Source: a virus. Taken from it: a DNA stretch of 38,936 nucleotides. The position numbers and the translations under genes were made by a program. The stretch covers positions 1-38,936 of IMG/VR virus record IMGVR_UViG_3300048839_000281. One strand, written 5' to 3'. Positions within the stretch are counted from its first letter, which is position 1; each line of letters opens with the position of its first letter. The notes under the pieces are model-generated. The model saw only the letters and a program-made list of their open reading frames with translations, was not told the origin of the DNA and searched no databases. Positions 7,829-15,245 of this stretch are shown piece after piece.

Positions 7829-8027
7829 CTTGTTCCTCCTTCTCTTGCGCGGTGCGCAGCATAGTTAGTAATTCTGCAACTGCCTTGGTGCGAATAAGGA
7901 AGGCAGTCTCAATGATGATCGACTGTAATTCTGATACGGTCAGCTCATTGATAAGCTCGAGTGCTTTGATAAACCCTGGATTTGGGGCTGTCCCAAGTGG
8001 GCTAGTAGGTAATGACTTTTTTTTCAC
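7797..8027 (-). CDS. Small unknown helical protein (GTG start)
   Basis: A 76-aa protein. I chose the GTG at 8027, with GGAG 6 bases upstream, over an upstream ATG (8084) that lies deep inside the helicase gene. Residues 20-60 are helical with regular hydrophobics (INELTVSELQSIIIETAFL), and the end is acidic and polar (EKEEQDAKSSDNN). It overlaps the helicase end by 26 bases and the next gene by 32. Function unknown. Confidence 0.6.
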   Translation of the reverse strand: MKKKSLPTSPLGTAPNPGFIKALELINELTVSELQSIIIETAFLIRTKAVAELLTMLRTAQEKEEQDAKSSDNNQS

Positions 8028-9222
8028 GTTCAACTCCTCTCTTGACTTTATGTTCGTATAAAGTTCGGTTGTGCCAAGTGCCACCCGAACTCACTAATTC
8101 CCAACCCGTTGTTCTACGTTCGAGTTTGATTGTCTCAATCTCGCCGATAGTTTTTACAGTGCTGGTGACATCAATAACTTTGCAAGTTTTCTTTCCTGGT
8201 GCAAGGCGAACCCCGCGTCCAAGCATCTGGTAATACAACCCAATGCTTCGGGTCGGTCGTGCCAATACAATGCAGTCTAATTCGGGGTGATCGAAACCCG
8301 TAGTCAGCACACCCATATTGAACACCATCTTGATCTGTCCTGTGCGGAAGTCTGAAATGATGCGCTCCCGCTCTTTCTTTGGGGTTGTGCCAGTTACCAC
8401 GGCTGAGTTTGGGGTTGCTTCGGCTAACACTTCGGCTTGCATCACAGACGAACAAAACACCAAGATCGAAGTGCCGATCTCTTGTGCGTGGGCGAGCGCT
8501 TCTTCCAACCCCCCGTTCTCAGCGAGGATCGCTTCGTAGGCCACCAAGTCAAAGTCAGACTTTGATTTATTGGTCGGGAGTTGGTCGTGGTTAATTTTGC
8601 TCATGTCGATGTATTCAAGTGGAGTAAGGTAGCCTTGCTCAACCAAGTCCCCATTGTTGACGTTGTAGACGATGCGACTCCAAAAGCGTTCTTTCAAACG
8701 GTTGATGAGCTTGGTGGTAGTGATAGCCCTCCAGCCCCACGGAGCTGGCACATAATTGTTTGCCATGCGGTAAGGCGTGGCTGTGAGTCCAATTACCTTT
8801 GGGTTTCCTATGCCCTTCAAAAATGAGGTAAACATACCCTGTAAGTTCTTCGGGTTTACTAGGTGGCACTCGTCAATGATGACTGTGTTGAAGTGGGTGA
8901 ACTTTTCGGGTTTCTTATAGATACTTTGGATGGTAGCAAATGTGTAGTGGCCAACAGTCTTTTCTCCCATTGAAGCCGAATAAATCCCGACTTCCCACGG
9001 ATCAACAAACCGTGTGAGCTTGGCATGGTTTTGTTCCAAAATCTCTTTGGAGGGTTGGAGAATGAGAAGTGGCTCGTCCAAACGATTGGCCAGTTCTGCA
9101 ATAACAATCGACTTCCCAGCTCCCGTTGGCAGCACACAGATGTCATTGCCAGCCAATGTCTTTGACCAAGTGAGTCGGCTGATAGCTTCTTCTTGATAGG
9201 GGCGTAGTTCAAAGGGTGTCAT
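8002..9222 (-). CDS. SF2 DEAD/DEAH-box DNA helicase
   Basis: A 406-aa superfamily 2 helicase, in the group of phage UvsW/type III restriction-like enzymes. Visible motifs: Q-like LRPYQEEAI (6-14), Walker A LPTGAGKS (31-38), DECH (117-120), TATP (147-150), LVFCSS (254-259) and motif VI QMLGRGVR (332-339). It hydrolyses ATP to unwind or remodel DNA branches, which suits a genome that also has a RusA resolvase and a RecB-like nuclease. No ribosome binding site precedes its ATG; the stop of the tiny upstream gene ends just before it (TAATATG), so translation is probably coupled. Confidence 0.92.
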   Translation of the reverse strand: MTPFELRPYQEEAISRLTWSKTLAGNDICVLPTGAGKSIVIAELANRLDEPLLILQPSKEILEQNHAKLTRFVDPWEVGIYSASMGEKTVGHYTFATIQSIYKKPEKFTHFNTVIIDECHLVNPKNLQGMFTSFLKGIGNPKVIGLTATPYRMANNYVPAPWGWRAITTTKLINRLKERFWSRIVYNVNNGDLVEQGYLTPLEYIDMSKINHDQLPTNKSKSDFDLVAYEAILAENGGLEEALAHAQEIGTSILVFCSSVMQAEVLAEATPNSAVVTGTTPKKERERIISDFRTGQIKMVFNMGVLTTGFDHPELDCIVLARPTRSIGLYYQMLGRGVRLAPGKKTCKVIDVTSTVKTIGEIETIKLERRTTGWELVSSGGTWHNRTLYEHKVKRGVEREKKVITY

Positions 9223-9223
9223 A

Positions 9224-9361
9224 TTAGTTCACAATGAGAAATGTCACGAACATTCCCCACCCTACATAATTTGTGTGGCCGTGGTACGCAGCGATGGCTA
9301 CTCCAATCCACATGCCGATAAGTCCAATGAGTTTGAGTTGGTTACTCTCGCTGAGCTTCAT
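9224..9361 (-). CDS. 45-aa membrane peptide
   Basis: A 45-aa frame between the helicase and the upstream gene. GGAGG lies just before its ATG (GGAGGGGGAGTAATG). It overlaps the upstream stop by one base (TAATG). Two hydrophobic stretches are seen: LKLIGLIGMWIGVAIAAY and VGWGMFVTFLIV. Length, packing and ribosome binding site support it as a gene; function unknown. Confidence 0.6.
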   Translation of the reverse strand: MKLSESNQLKLIGLIGMWIGVAIAAYHGHTNYVGWGMFVTFLIVN

Positions 9362-9672
9362 TACTCCCCCTCCACCTCGGACTCTCCAGCTTCGAGTGAA
9401 CGGAAGTGACCTTGGATTTTTTCAATGATAAGTGGTTGCACAATTTGAAAGAGCGCAGCTCCAATGCCAGGGATGGCGATAGGAACTTCGATTTTTGTTT
9501 TGTCATTCCACCCGTTTGAAGAGTAGGAAAATGATGTGACCTCTTGGCCAGTCTCACTGACAAGGTTGCCAGAAATAGAGAGTTGCCATTCGCCGTTCTC
9601 CAGCCCAATACTGACGCTGGTAATGTCGGCTCGGGTGATCCGAATATCGACCTCGTTAATTTTTTGTGACAT
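9361..9672 (-). CDS. Unknown 103-aa protein
   Basis: The protein has alternating beta strands in the first half (VDIRITRADITSVSIGLENG; WQLSISGNLV) and a hydrophobic helix near the middle (IAIPGIGAALFQIVQPLIIE), ending acidic (EAGESEVEGE). AAAGGAG lies 6 bases upstream. No family recognised. It overlaps the previous gene by 17 bases. Confidence 0.6.
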   Translation of the reverse strand: MSQKINEVDIRITRADITSVSIGLENGEWQLSISGNLVSETGQEVTSFSYSSNGWNDKTKIEVPIAIPGIGAALFQIVQPLIIEKIQGHFRSLEAGESEVEGE

Positions 9673-9901
9673 CGCTGTCTCCTTTCATGGCTTGCTCTTG
9701 TACTATTTTTTGAGCCATCATTAAAATGACCTGATCCATGCCAGGTAGTGTTTCAACCATATGTTCGAGCAAGTGGAAGAACGCGTGGTTGTCTGAGTCA
9801 ATTTCAAACTCAGTAATCTTGCATCCGCAGTACCCGTCCTCACGAACGTGGTGTTCCCACCTGGCAATAAATGTGGCATGTTGGGGTTGATTGTTTGTCA
9901 T
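9656..9901 (-). CDS. Unknown 81-aa protein
   Basis: The N-terminal half has Cys/His residues (WEHHVREDGYCGCKI) and the rest is helical with hydrophobics (HLLEHMVETLPGMDQVILMMAQKIV). No ribosome binding site is evident; the ATG lies 3 bases after the previous stop, so it is probably coupled to the zinc-ribbon gene. Function unknown. Confidence 0.55.
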   Translation of the reverse strand: MTNNQPQHATFIARWEHHVREDGYCGCKITEFEIDSDNHAFFHLLEHMVETLPGMDQVILMMAQKIVQEQAMKGDSDVTKN

Positions 9902-9904
9902 AAT

Positions 9905-10096
9905 TTATTCGCAGCTTTGCAGCGCCTCCTTACTCCAGATAATTTTTATTCCACAGTTAGGACAAAACTTATAGTCCTCTGCAATGTTCTCTTCTCCACA
10001 TCGAGGACACTCAAACCAGAAGCAGTACATTTCTTCCTGTCCAGAGTTGTGTCGAGCTTTGATAATTTTGAAGGAGGGTTTATTAGTTTTTTGCAT
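9905..10096 (-). CDS. Zinc-ribbon protein (leaderless)
   Basis: A 63-aa protein with one zinc ribbon: CPRC (30-33) and CPNC (45-48). The ATG at 10096 lies exactly 6 bases after a perfect TATAAT, so the mRNA should begin at the start codon; a longer frame at 10132 would run back through the promoter. Small zinc ribbons bind DNA, RNA or proteins. Because its promoter carries the recurring palindromic box, it is one candidate for a regulator or a co-regulated gene. Confidence 0.65.
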   Translation of the reverse strand: MQKTNKPSFKIIKARHNSGQEEMYCFWFECPRCGEENIAEDYKFCPNCGIKIIWSKEALQSCE

Positions 10097-10102
10097 AAGC
10101 TG

Positions 10103-10120
10103 ATTATACCCCCGTGTAAT
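10103..10120. promoter_or_regulatory. Palindromic box 2
   Basis: ATTATACCCCCGTGTAAT: the 7-base arms ATTATAC and GTGTAAT pair with one mismatch around a CCCC centre. It covers the -10 box and part of the spacer, a place where a bound repressor would block RNA polymerase. Confidence 0.6.
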
Positions 10121-10132
10121 AGTTTTGTGCAA
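10103..10132 (-). promoter_or_regulatory. Leaderless promoter of the second leftward module
   Basis: Minus strand: TTGCAC (10132-10127), an 18-base spacer and TATAAT (10108-10103). Six bases separate the -10 box from the ATG at 10096. It lies between the replication genes and the module of zinc-ribbon, helicase and small genes. Confidence 0.75.
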
Positions 10133-10141
10133 GTAGTAGTT

Positions 10142-10435
10142 TCATAAACAGAGCGCCTCGATAACGTCCTTGATAAACGGATCGTCCTCTGCTTGCTTTT
10201 TAGTTTCCAACACATCGGCAATTTCACCCATCGCTCGCCACACCTTCTTTTGGTCGGGATCATTTCGGTCTGCTCTAAATATCCACTCCAGCATGCGAGC
10301 CTTCTTAGCTTCCAATTCGGAGATCGAAAGCTCATACCAGTTGCGTGTCATTCCTGGTGATTGAGGCTCTGGTTTTGGTGGGTCTGGACGCTTCTGAGCG
10401 TTAGTTCTATATGCGTCCCACGGATGCTGGCTCAT
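10142..10435 (-). CDS. Small unknown helical protein
   Basis: A 97-aa protein with a Pro-rich N-terminus (RPDPPKPEPQSPGMTRNWYE) and a helical, charged body (ELSISELEAKKARMLEWIF). It overlaps the prim-pol stop by 4 bases (ATGA). Adjacency to the replicative enzyme suggests an accessory replication role; no family recognised. Confidence 0.6.
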   Translation of the reverse strand: MSQHPWDAYRTNAQKRPDPPKPEPQSPGMTRNWYELSISELEAKKARMLEWIFRADRNDPDQKKVWRAMGEIADVLETKKQAEDDPFIKDVIEALCL

Positions 10436-12027
10436 GCCATGTCTCCAAATAAATCTTTGGCCATGTCGGTAGTATCAAGGATGCCAGCGCCGTTCTCTTG
10501 GAACTCAATCACCACGCGCCCCTGCTTCCCCGCCTTGGTTTTTCTAATCAAAATACTTCCCATGTTGGTGTAGATCTCAGAACCCGAGTCGTCCTTCTCA
10601 TGCTCACGCACCACCAGTAGCACGTCAGTGGCATCTTGTTTGAACGCACCCGATCCTGCGATGTCATCTTCGTGGAGCTGGGCTTTTCTACTCTGACGCT
10701 TACGAATGTGAGCCACAACTACAATGGCGCTTTGTTTTGACTTGGCCAGTCCTGCGAGTTTTTTCATAGCATCCGCTTGCAAATCCAAGGTTTTACCAGC
10801 TTCCGTAGTGAAGTAGCCAATGTGGTCAACCACAATCAGGTCGTATCTGGGGAGTGCGTTCACCACTGCGATCAAGTCACTAAGTTTTCTAATCTGGTCT
10901 TTGCTGTATACCGAAATGTTTCCGTCAGCTTGGAGAATATCTTCTGTCTCCAACTCGGCAAATGTCTTGCCAGTCCTGATGCTAGCCAGATAGTCAACGA
11001 TAGTGTTCTCTGGTTCGAGTGCAAAGTACAATACTTTTTTTCCCTGCTGTGAGACGCGGTGCGCAAAGTTCAAACACATGGTTGTTTTTCCCACGTTGGT
11101 ATCGCCTGAGAAAGCAATAAGGTGGCCAGGGATGAAGCCCTTGATATGCTCATCAAGTTTTGAGTAGCCAGTGCTGGGTGCTATCTTTTCGAGCTTGCGC
11201 TCCTCCACACGTTTCATGGCCACTTCGCCCAAGCTCATTGGTTGCACCACCCCGTCACTTGGAGTGATACCGTTCCTGCGAGCGATCATCTCGGAGCGCT
11301 TGACACTATCGAATGTAGCTTTGAGTTCGTGTTCGGGAAGTGGGGGGTCGCACTTCTCAATGTTCCATTGCCTGAGACTTCCCCAAGCTGCCATGTCCCA
11401 CAACTCAATGTCGATTTTGCGAAGTAGAGAACCAGCAACCCGCGCTGCGGTATCGTTGCGTCCACCCTCCGACACTTTGGGGTAGGGGTTGTCTTGGCTG
11501 GGATCGAAGTCAAGGGGGGTGTGTTCTTTCTTTTTGAGCATTTCTGCCACGTTGGCTGGCAACTCACTCAAATACATTGGCGCAGTTCGGCGCTCAAACT
11601 CGTAGCTCTTTTCACCATAGGCGCTGGGTGGAAGTACCACATACCCACCATCACCACGGAAGTCTATTGGCATCCCGTCTACACGCACCGTATTTCTCAG
11701 TCCCTCAGTCCAACGATAGAAGTAATGACGACCCCCGCTAAACGCCGATTTCACCACAATTGGTGAGCTGAGACTCACTGGATCTTTCTCATCGTCCACG
11801 TCTATCACAACCACGTTTGAGATTTCACCAGTCACTAGGCCAATACCCATCGGGCGCATCTTGATCCACTCATCAACTTCTGCCTCAGTCGCCAGTCTGG
11901 ACTGGTAGGGTTTCCAAGCAACCATTGGTTTCTTCTCAATTTTGCCAGAGGCGTTTCGCTGAAAGGTGACGGGGAATACTGACCACCCCAGACCGATGTA
12001 CTCACGGAAAGTTTCTTTGGTAATCAT
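10432..12027 (-). CDS. Prim-pol primase/polymerase fused to RecA-type replicative helicase
   Basis: A 531-aa fusion. Residues 1-165 are an archaeo-eukaryotic type primase/polymerase (prim-pol): VVVIDVDDE with catalytic acids D76-D79, SGGRHYFYR (97-105) and DFRGDGGYVVLPPS (122-135). Residues 185-250 look like the linker or PriCT-like helical region (EGGRNDTAARVAG). From about 285 a DnaB/RecA-type motor follows: Walker A GDTNVGKTT (308-316), Walker B LIVVDHIG (397-404) and VVVAHIRKR (436-444). It should both prime and unwind the fork. GGAGGG lies 6 bases before the ATG, which overlaps the initiator stop. Confidence 0.88.
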   Translation of the reverse strand: MITKETFREYIGLGWSVFPVTFQRNASGKIEKKPMVAWKPYQSRLATEAEVDEWIKMRPMGIGLVTGEISNVVVIDVDDEKDPVSLSSPIVVKSAFSGGRHYFYRWTEGLRNTVRVDGMPIDFRGDGGYVVLPPSAYGEKSYEFERRTAPMYLSELPANVAEMLKKKEHTPLDFDPSQDNPYPKVSEGGRNDTAARVAGSLLRKIDIELWDMAAWGSLRQWNIEKCDPPLPEHELKATFDSVKRSEMIARRNGITPSDGVVQPMSLGEVAMKRVEERKLEKIAPSTGYSKLDEHIKGFIPGHLIAFSGDTNVGKTTMCLNFAHRVSQQGKKVLYFALEPENTIVDYLASIRTGKTFAELETEDILQADGNISVYSKDQIRKLSDLIAVVNALPRYDLIVVDHIGYFTTEAGKTLDLQADAMKKLAGLAKSKQSAIVVVAHIRKRQSRKAQLHEDDIAGSGAFKQDATDVLLVVREHEKDDSGSEIYTNMGSILIRKTKAGKQGRVVIEFQENGAGILDTTDMAKDLFGDMA

Positions 12028-12716
12028 TGGTTGCCCTCCTTCAACGCATCACGGAACCGCAACACTTGGGGATCGTCAGTCTCAAAATTAAGAAGCTGAC
12101 CAATTACATCGAGGTCAGCTCCCTTTGAGTCCGTTCGTTTGAAGAGAAGATGTGGTGTGAGTTTGTCGCCCCAATACGGGTGCTTCTGGTGTGAGCCAAT
12201 GGCGACTTTGATTTCCTTCTCAGAGTACACACTCGTCCAGTAATCAAACGTCTCGCCACTCACAGCTTGTGATCGAAACTTTTTGCTGTAGCGTTTGTTC
12301 CACCATTCCAACAAAGACTCTTTCGTGAACCCATTTACTATAGGACGTTCCTGTGTATGTGTATTTTTTATTTTATTCTTGTTATTTATATGCCCCATCT
12401 GTGGGGAGGGGGTATCCCCCGCTGTGGGGAGGGGGGACGTAGATGAGGCTCGGATAATTCTCTCAGTTTTCCAGCGCCCACGCTCGTCCTGAGACTTCTT
12501 CGCTTCAACCTGAATGACTCCGAGTCGGGCAAGTTTGGACACAATGCGTGAAATACTTTTGGCAATGACTCCCACCTGCTCCGCAATGTGTTCATTCGTT
12601 GCGTGGCAGAAGCCATTCTTTTTTGTGAGGCCAAGGATAACGCCAGCCACATACTTGTCAGTGATCGTCAGATCTTTGCGTGAAGCAACTTCAATTGGTA
12701 TGTGGACATACATCAT
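12024..12716 (-). CDS. Winged-helix replication initiator-like protein with origin-like linker
   Basis: A 230-aa protein. Residues 1-75 form a winged helix: ITDKYVAGVILGL, then VGVIAKSISRIVSKLARLGV as the recognition-helix region. Residues 85-125 are a low-complexity linker (SPQMGHINNKNKIKNTHTQE) encoded by the AT- and G-rich repeats at 12378-12435. The C-terminal part (about 130-230) resembles DnaD/helicase-loader domains (FTKESLLEWWNKRYSK, WTSVYSEKEIKVAI). The layout is like lambda O, where the origin lies in the linker-coding part. It begins the leftward replication operon. AAGGA lies 7 bases before the ATG. Confidence 0.75.
   Translation of the reverse strand: MMYVHIPIEVASRKDLTITDKYVAGVILGLTKKNGFCHATNEHIAEQVGVIAKSISRIVSKLARLGVIQVEAKKSQDERGRWKTERIIRASSTSPLPTAGDTPSPQMGHINNKNKIKNTHTQERPIVNGFTKESLLEWWNKRYSKKFRSQAVSGETFDYWTSVYSEKEIKVAIGSHQKHPYWGDKLTPHLLFKRTDSKGADLDVIGQLLNFETDDPQVLRFRDALKEGNQ
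12378..12435. other. Origin-like element inside the initiator gene
   Basis: A perfect 14-base direct repeat, CTGTGGGGAGGGGG, lies at 12399-12412 and 12422-12435 (period 23), next to an AT-rich tract (about 12360-12390). A copy of the same 42-base block (12378-12419, about three mismatches) lies in inverted orientation at 24475-24517. Iterons plus an AT-rich tract in an initiator gene is the lambda-type origin layout. The G-runs could also form a quadruplex. Function inferred. Confidence 0.5.
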
Positions 12717-12736
12717 GGCCGTTTCCTTTCAAAACG

Positions 12737-12870
12737 AAAAAACCGTCTTTCGGCTGGCAAGGCTCTAGTAAAAGAGACTTTTGGCAAAGTGTTACCTTGC
12801 CATGCGAAAAACGGTTTGTTGAGTTTCGCTCTTGTTTACTAAGATAGACCCCACACTTTGCCAAATGGGG
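12737..12870 (-). ncRNA. Structured leader (attenuator-like) of the replication operon
   Basis: Read on the minus strand, the RNA has a CCCC/GGGG hairpin (12870-12849) whose loop contains TTTGGCAAAGTGT (12865-12853). It is followed by a branched domain closed by AAACCGT/ACGGTTT (12817-12811 with 12746-12740). Inside are TGGCAAGG/CCTTGCCA (12802-12795 with 12762-12755) and two small hairpins, ACTTT-GCCA-AAAGT and CTCT/AGAG. The closing stem runs into six T bases (12742-12737), like a terminator. The first loop is a perfect 13-base complement of 12792-12780, inside the domain, so two folds exclude each other. It ends before the AAGGA and ATG of the initiator gene. Confidence 0.6.
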
Positions 12871-12939
12871 ACGGAGTTTATGCTCTCCGACTTGCGTAGT
12901 CTTGACCCTTGTTGGGGGACGGCTTCTTACGGCTTTCAC

Positions 12940-12969
12940 ACAATAGCACGGGGGGTGTAATGTTGTAAA
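12940..12969 (-). promoter_or_regulatory. Leftward promoter of the replication operon
   Basis: Minus strand TTTACA (12969-12964), an 18-base spacer and TATTGT (12945-12940), extended by TGC (TGCTATTGT). Predicted start near 12933 would give a leader of about 215 bases to the initiator ATG, holding the branched RNA. The spacer and -10 box overlap palindromic box 3. Confidence 0.55.
12943..12961. promoter_or_regulatory. Palindromic box 3
   Basis: On the minus strand ATTACACCCCCCGTGCTAT (19 bases): arms ATTACAC and GTGCTAT around a C-run. It has one extra C relative to boxes 2 and 5. It overlaps the -10 box of the replication-operon promoter. Confidence 0.55.
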
Positions 12970-13071
12970 GTAGAAGAACTCTACTCGAGGTAGAGCAAGC
13001 TGCACCTCCTGAAAATTACCACAATGGCTAGTAGTGAAGCGCAGCTTGCTAGACAGCGGTAGTATATACGC

Positions 13072-13119
13072 TTGACTTTCATTTTGGAAGTTGCTATTCT
13101 TGTTGCACCCCGTTATAAT
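13072..13119 (+). promoter_or_regulatory. Two overlapping rightward promoters for the early region
   Basis: Promoter A: TTGACT (13072-13077), 17 bases, TATTCT (13095-13100). Promoter B: TTGCTA (13091-13096), 17 bases, perfect TATAAT (13114-13119). B's -35 box overlaps A's -10 box. The AAAGGAGG and ATG of the ssDNA-binding-like gene (13155) lie downstream. The palindrome CGTTAT-A-ATAACG (13111-13123) is centred on B's -10 box. Confidence 0.75.
13102..13119. promoter_or_regulatory. Palindromic box 4
   Basis: GTTGCACCCCGTTATAAT: a left arm TTGCAC as in box 5 and a right arm ATAAT as in the mirror of box 2, around CCC. It covers the spacer and -10 box of promoter B at 13091-13119 and sits next to the 13-base palindrome 13111-13123. 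Confidence 0.5.
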
Positions 13120-13154
13120 AACGAAGTATTAAAAACTAATTAAAGGAGGCTATC

Positions 13155-13718
13155 ATGGTAAATGATGCTTGGGTTCCAGAGGACTATTCCGTACCATCGG
13201 GAGGTTCACCATTTATGAGGTTCGAGGATGGGGACAATGTTGTTCGCATCATGTCGAAGCCAACCTTCGGTTGGGAGTTGTGGATTGAAAACAAACCACT
13301 GCGCCGAAAAGATAAAGCTGAGTTCACTAAAGAGGAACTAGCCAAGGCAGACATCAACTCTTTCTCTGGTGAGCGCTCACGTCCTCAACACTTCTGGGCG
13401 TTGCCTGTATGGAACTACGCTGCAAAGCAAGTTCAGTTGTTACAGGTCAATCAAAGCTCGGTGCAGTCACAATTACTTGGACTCGTTCGCAACCCAAAAT
13501 GGGGCGCGCTGGACAAGTATGACGTGAACATCGTCAAAGGTAAGCAAGGTCAACAGGTCAAGTACACAGTACAACCTGAACCACCAACACCTCTTGATAA
13601 AGACATCAAGGAAGTTTGGGATAACGTCACTCTGAACATGGAGGAATACTTCACTGGCGGTCGTCCACTAGAGCTCAACACTCCAACTGAGTCAGCTGAA
13701 AGTGTTATCAACGATTAG
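13155..13718 (+). CDS. Single-stranded DNA-binding-like protein
   Basis: A 187-aa protein at the head of the rightward early operon. It begins with FMRFEDGDNVVRIMSKP and contains HFWALPVWNYAAKQVQLLQV and QSQLLGLVRNPKWGALDKYD, a pattern seen in phage OB-fold ssDNA-binding proteins. The C-terminus is acidic (NTPTESAESVIND), as in SSB tails that recruit partners. AAAGGAGG lies before the ATG. Family assignment is from pattern only; no crystal-type motif fixes it. Confidence 0.65.
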   Translation: MVNDAWVPEDYSVPSGGSPFMRFEDGDNVVRIMSKPTFGWELWIENKPLRRKDKAEFTKEELAKADINSFSGERSRPQHFWALPVWNYAAKQVQLLQVNQSSVQSQLLGLVRNPKWGALDKYDVNIVKGKQGQQVKYTVQPEPPTPLDKDIKEVWDNVTLNMEEYFTGGRPLELNTPTESAESVIND

Positions 13719-13725
13719 TAAAAAC

Positions 13726-13779
13726 ATGAGGCTCTCGTATGACGAGGTAAGGGAAGCTAGACGCTCTAGCCATCCTCAT
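13726..13779 (+). promoter_or_regulatory. Nested hairpins in the intergenic gap
   Basis: An outer stem ATGAGG (13726-13731) / CCTCAT (13774-13779) followed by TTT, and an inner perfect hairpin GCTAGA-CGC-TCTAGC (13756-13770). This fills the gap between the ssDNA-binding-like gene and the next gene, just before the AAAGGA of the latter. It could be a partial terminator or a processing site. Confidence 0.4.
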
Positions 13780-13793
13780 TTTGAAAGGAAGCT

Positions 13794-14153
13794 ATGGCAA
13801 GTTACGCACAAGAAGAACAAATGGAAGCCCGTGGTGAGATGGCCAAAGAAGATCGTCTCGCTCGCAGGTATCCACACAACGCATCAAACACAATTGAAAA
13901 AGATGCACCGCTCAAACGAGCGCTCAAAAACCAAGAGCAACTACTCATCGACCTTGGTGCTGAGCTAGACACCTTGCAACAAAGATTGCTGCCAATCACT
14001 GTGGACGTACCAGAGGCAGATATGAAAGACACTATTGATCCAACTCCACACATCGGTGACTCACAAATTGTTCGGGGAGTGGTTGATCTCAACCGCACCA
14101 TCGAGGAGTACATTAAAAAAGTAATCAAGCTGAGAGGCCGATTAGAAATCTAA
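13794..14153 (+). CDS. Unknown 119-aa helical protein
   Basis: A polar, charged protein with long helical stretches (LKNQEQLLIDLGAELDTLQQ) and a second coiled region near the end (VDLNRTIEEYIKKVIKLRGR). AAAGGA lies 4 bases before the ATG. It sits in the early operon next to the ssDNA-binding-like gene. No family recognised. Confidence 0.65.
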   Translation: MASYAQEEQMEARGEMAKEDRLARRYPHNASNTIEKDAPLKRALKNQEQLLIDLGAELDTLQQRLLPITVDVPEADMKDTIDPTPHIGDSQIVRGVVDLNRTIEEYIKKVIKLRGRLEI

Positions 14154-14164
14154 AGGAGTACATT

Positions 14165-14776
14165 ATGGCAAGCGACAATCTAGTATATTCAGATCAAGTT
14201 CTCAACGAACTTATCACCAGTGGCGAGGACGAGTCTAAGCTCATCTTCGACAACCCCAACTCGGAGTTGTCGCTTGCCTACTTCCTGCTTCTGCGCAAGG
14301 CGTTCAACGATGCCTATGACAGAATAAAGCAGCAAGTCACCGAAGCTGGCACATCACAAATCGGTGAACACTTTCGGGGGTTAGCTGGTGGATACGTCCG
14401 AGGCTCATACTCTGAACGTGGCGGATCAAAGTACACAGTTGATGCAGGTTTGGAAATGGAAGTGGGGGCTGAACTCTCAGAGTTAGTGGCCACCTTCATG
14501 GTAGACAAGCATCCAGAGATTGACCCAGACTTTATTGAGGTCGGGATCAGTTTTAAGGTCAACACAAAAAATGTTGACGCGCACATTAAAAAAGAAAGAG
14601 AGCTACCAATGTTCATTCAGAACGCTGAGCGCAGCAAGTCACTCTCACTGACGGTACTCAAAAGTGCCAAGGAAGAGTTGCAAGCCAATGCCGATGCGTT
14701 GCTTGGGGTAGCCCCATCCGTACTCGTAATTAGCGAGGACTCGGAACATACAGGACAGGAGGTTCAAGGTGAATAA
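14165..14776 (+). CDS. Unknown 203-aa early protein
   Basis: AAAGGAG lies 7 bases before the ATG. The body has a helical region (FLLLRKAFNDAYDRIKQQV) and a glycine-rich turn (FRGLAGGYVRGSYSERGG), then a mixed beta region (DFIEVGISFKVNT). It overlaps the next gene by 8 bases. Given the operon, a role in DNA metabolism is likely, but I recognise no motif. Confidence 0.65.
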   Translation: MASDNLVYSDQVLNELITSGEDESKLIFDNPNSELSLAYFLLLRKAFNDAYDRIKQQVTEAGTSQIGEHFRGLAGGYVRGSYSERGGSKYTVDAGLEMEVGAELSELVATFMVDKHPEIDPDFIEVGISFKVNTKNVDAHIKKERELPMFIQNAERSKSLSLTVLKSAKEELQANADALLGVAPSVLVISEDSEHTGQEVQGE

Positions 14777-15245
14777 TCCACTATCCCCAACAACACCAAT
14801 GGCGGAGTACCGCATGGTTGAGTCAGCTGATACCGAGACAATCAACGCCACGCGCAATCTGATCCAGCGCAAGGGTCGGGACTTGGCTAAGCTCAAAGAG
14901 AAAAAGAAACTACTCAAAGAAAAAGAGCAGAGTCTACTCGACAACAACCAGGAGTTCCAAGAGGCCGAGGAGGCTGCACAGGAGTACGTTGATAAAGTGA
15001 AGCTCATCAAAAAACAAATCAAAGACTCACCCGAAGCTGCTCGCATCCGCATCTTGAAAAAAGAAGTGGCCGATGAAGAAAAAGAGTTGGACTCTGATCT
15101 TTCAAATCACCTCGTCAACTACCGCTCAATGACTGGTAGCAACGTGTTTGACACAGACGATGGCCGAGAGATCCCATTCAAAACCAATGGCAAGTTCTCA
15201 TCCAAAGCACTGACTCAGTTCTTGGAGGAAGGTGACGATGAGTAA
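14769..15245 (+). CDS. Coiled-coil early protein (GTG start)
   Basis: A 158-aa protein with a long coiled coil (about 27-110; LKEKKKLLKEKEQSLLDNNQ and a second charged stretch). The GTG at 14769 has GGAGG 6 bases upstream, which decides the start over an internal ATG at 14799. It ends acidic (FLEEGDDE) and overlaps the next start. Role unknown; it may pair with the protein encoded just before it. Confidence 0.65.
   Translation: MNNPLSPTTPMAEYRMVESADTETINATRNLIQRKGRDLAKLKEKKKLLKEKEQSLLDNNQEFQEAEEAAQEYVDKVKLIKKQIKDSPEAARIRILKKEVADEEKELDSDLSNHLVNYRSMTGSNVFDTDDGREIPFKTNGKFSSKALTQFLEEGDDE

Noticed and set aside
12691-13005. A minus-strand 104-aa frame through the replication leader
   Set aside because: It overlaps the promoter, box 3 and the structured leader; no start signal; low coding character.
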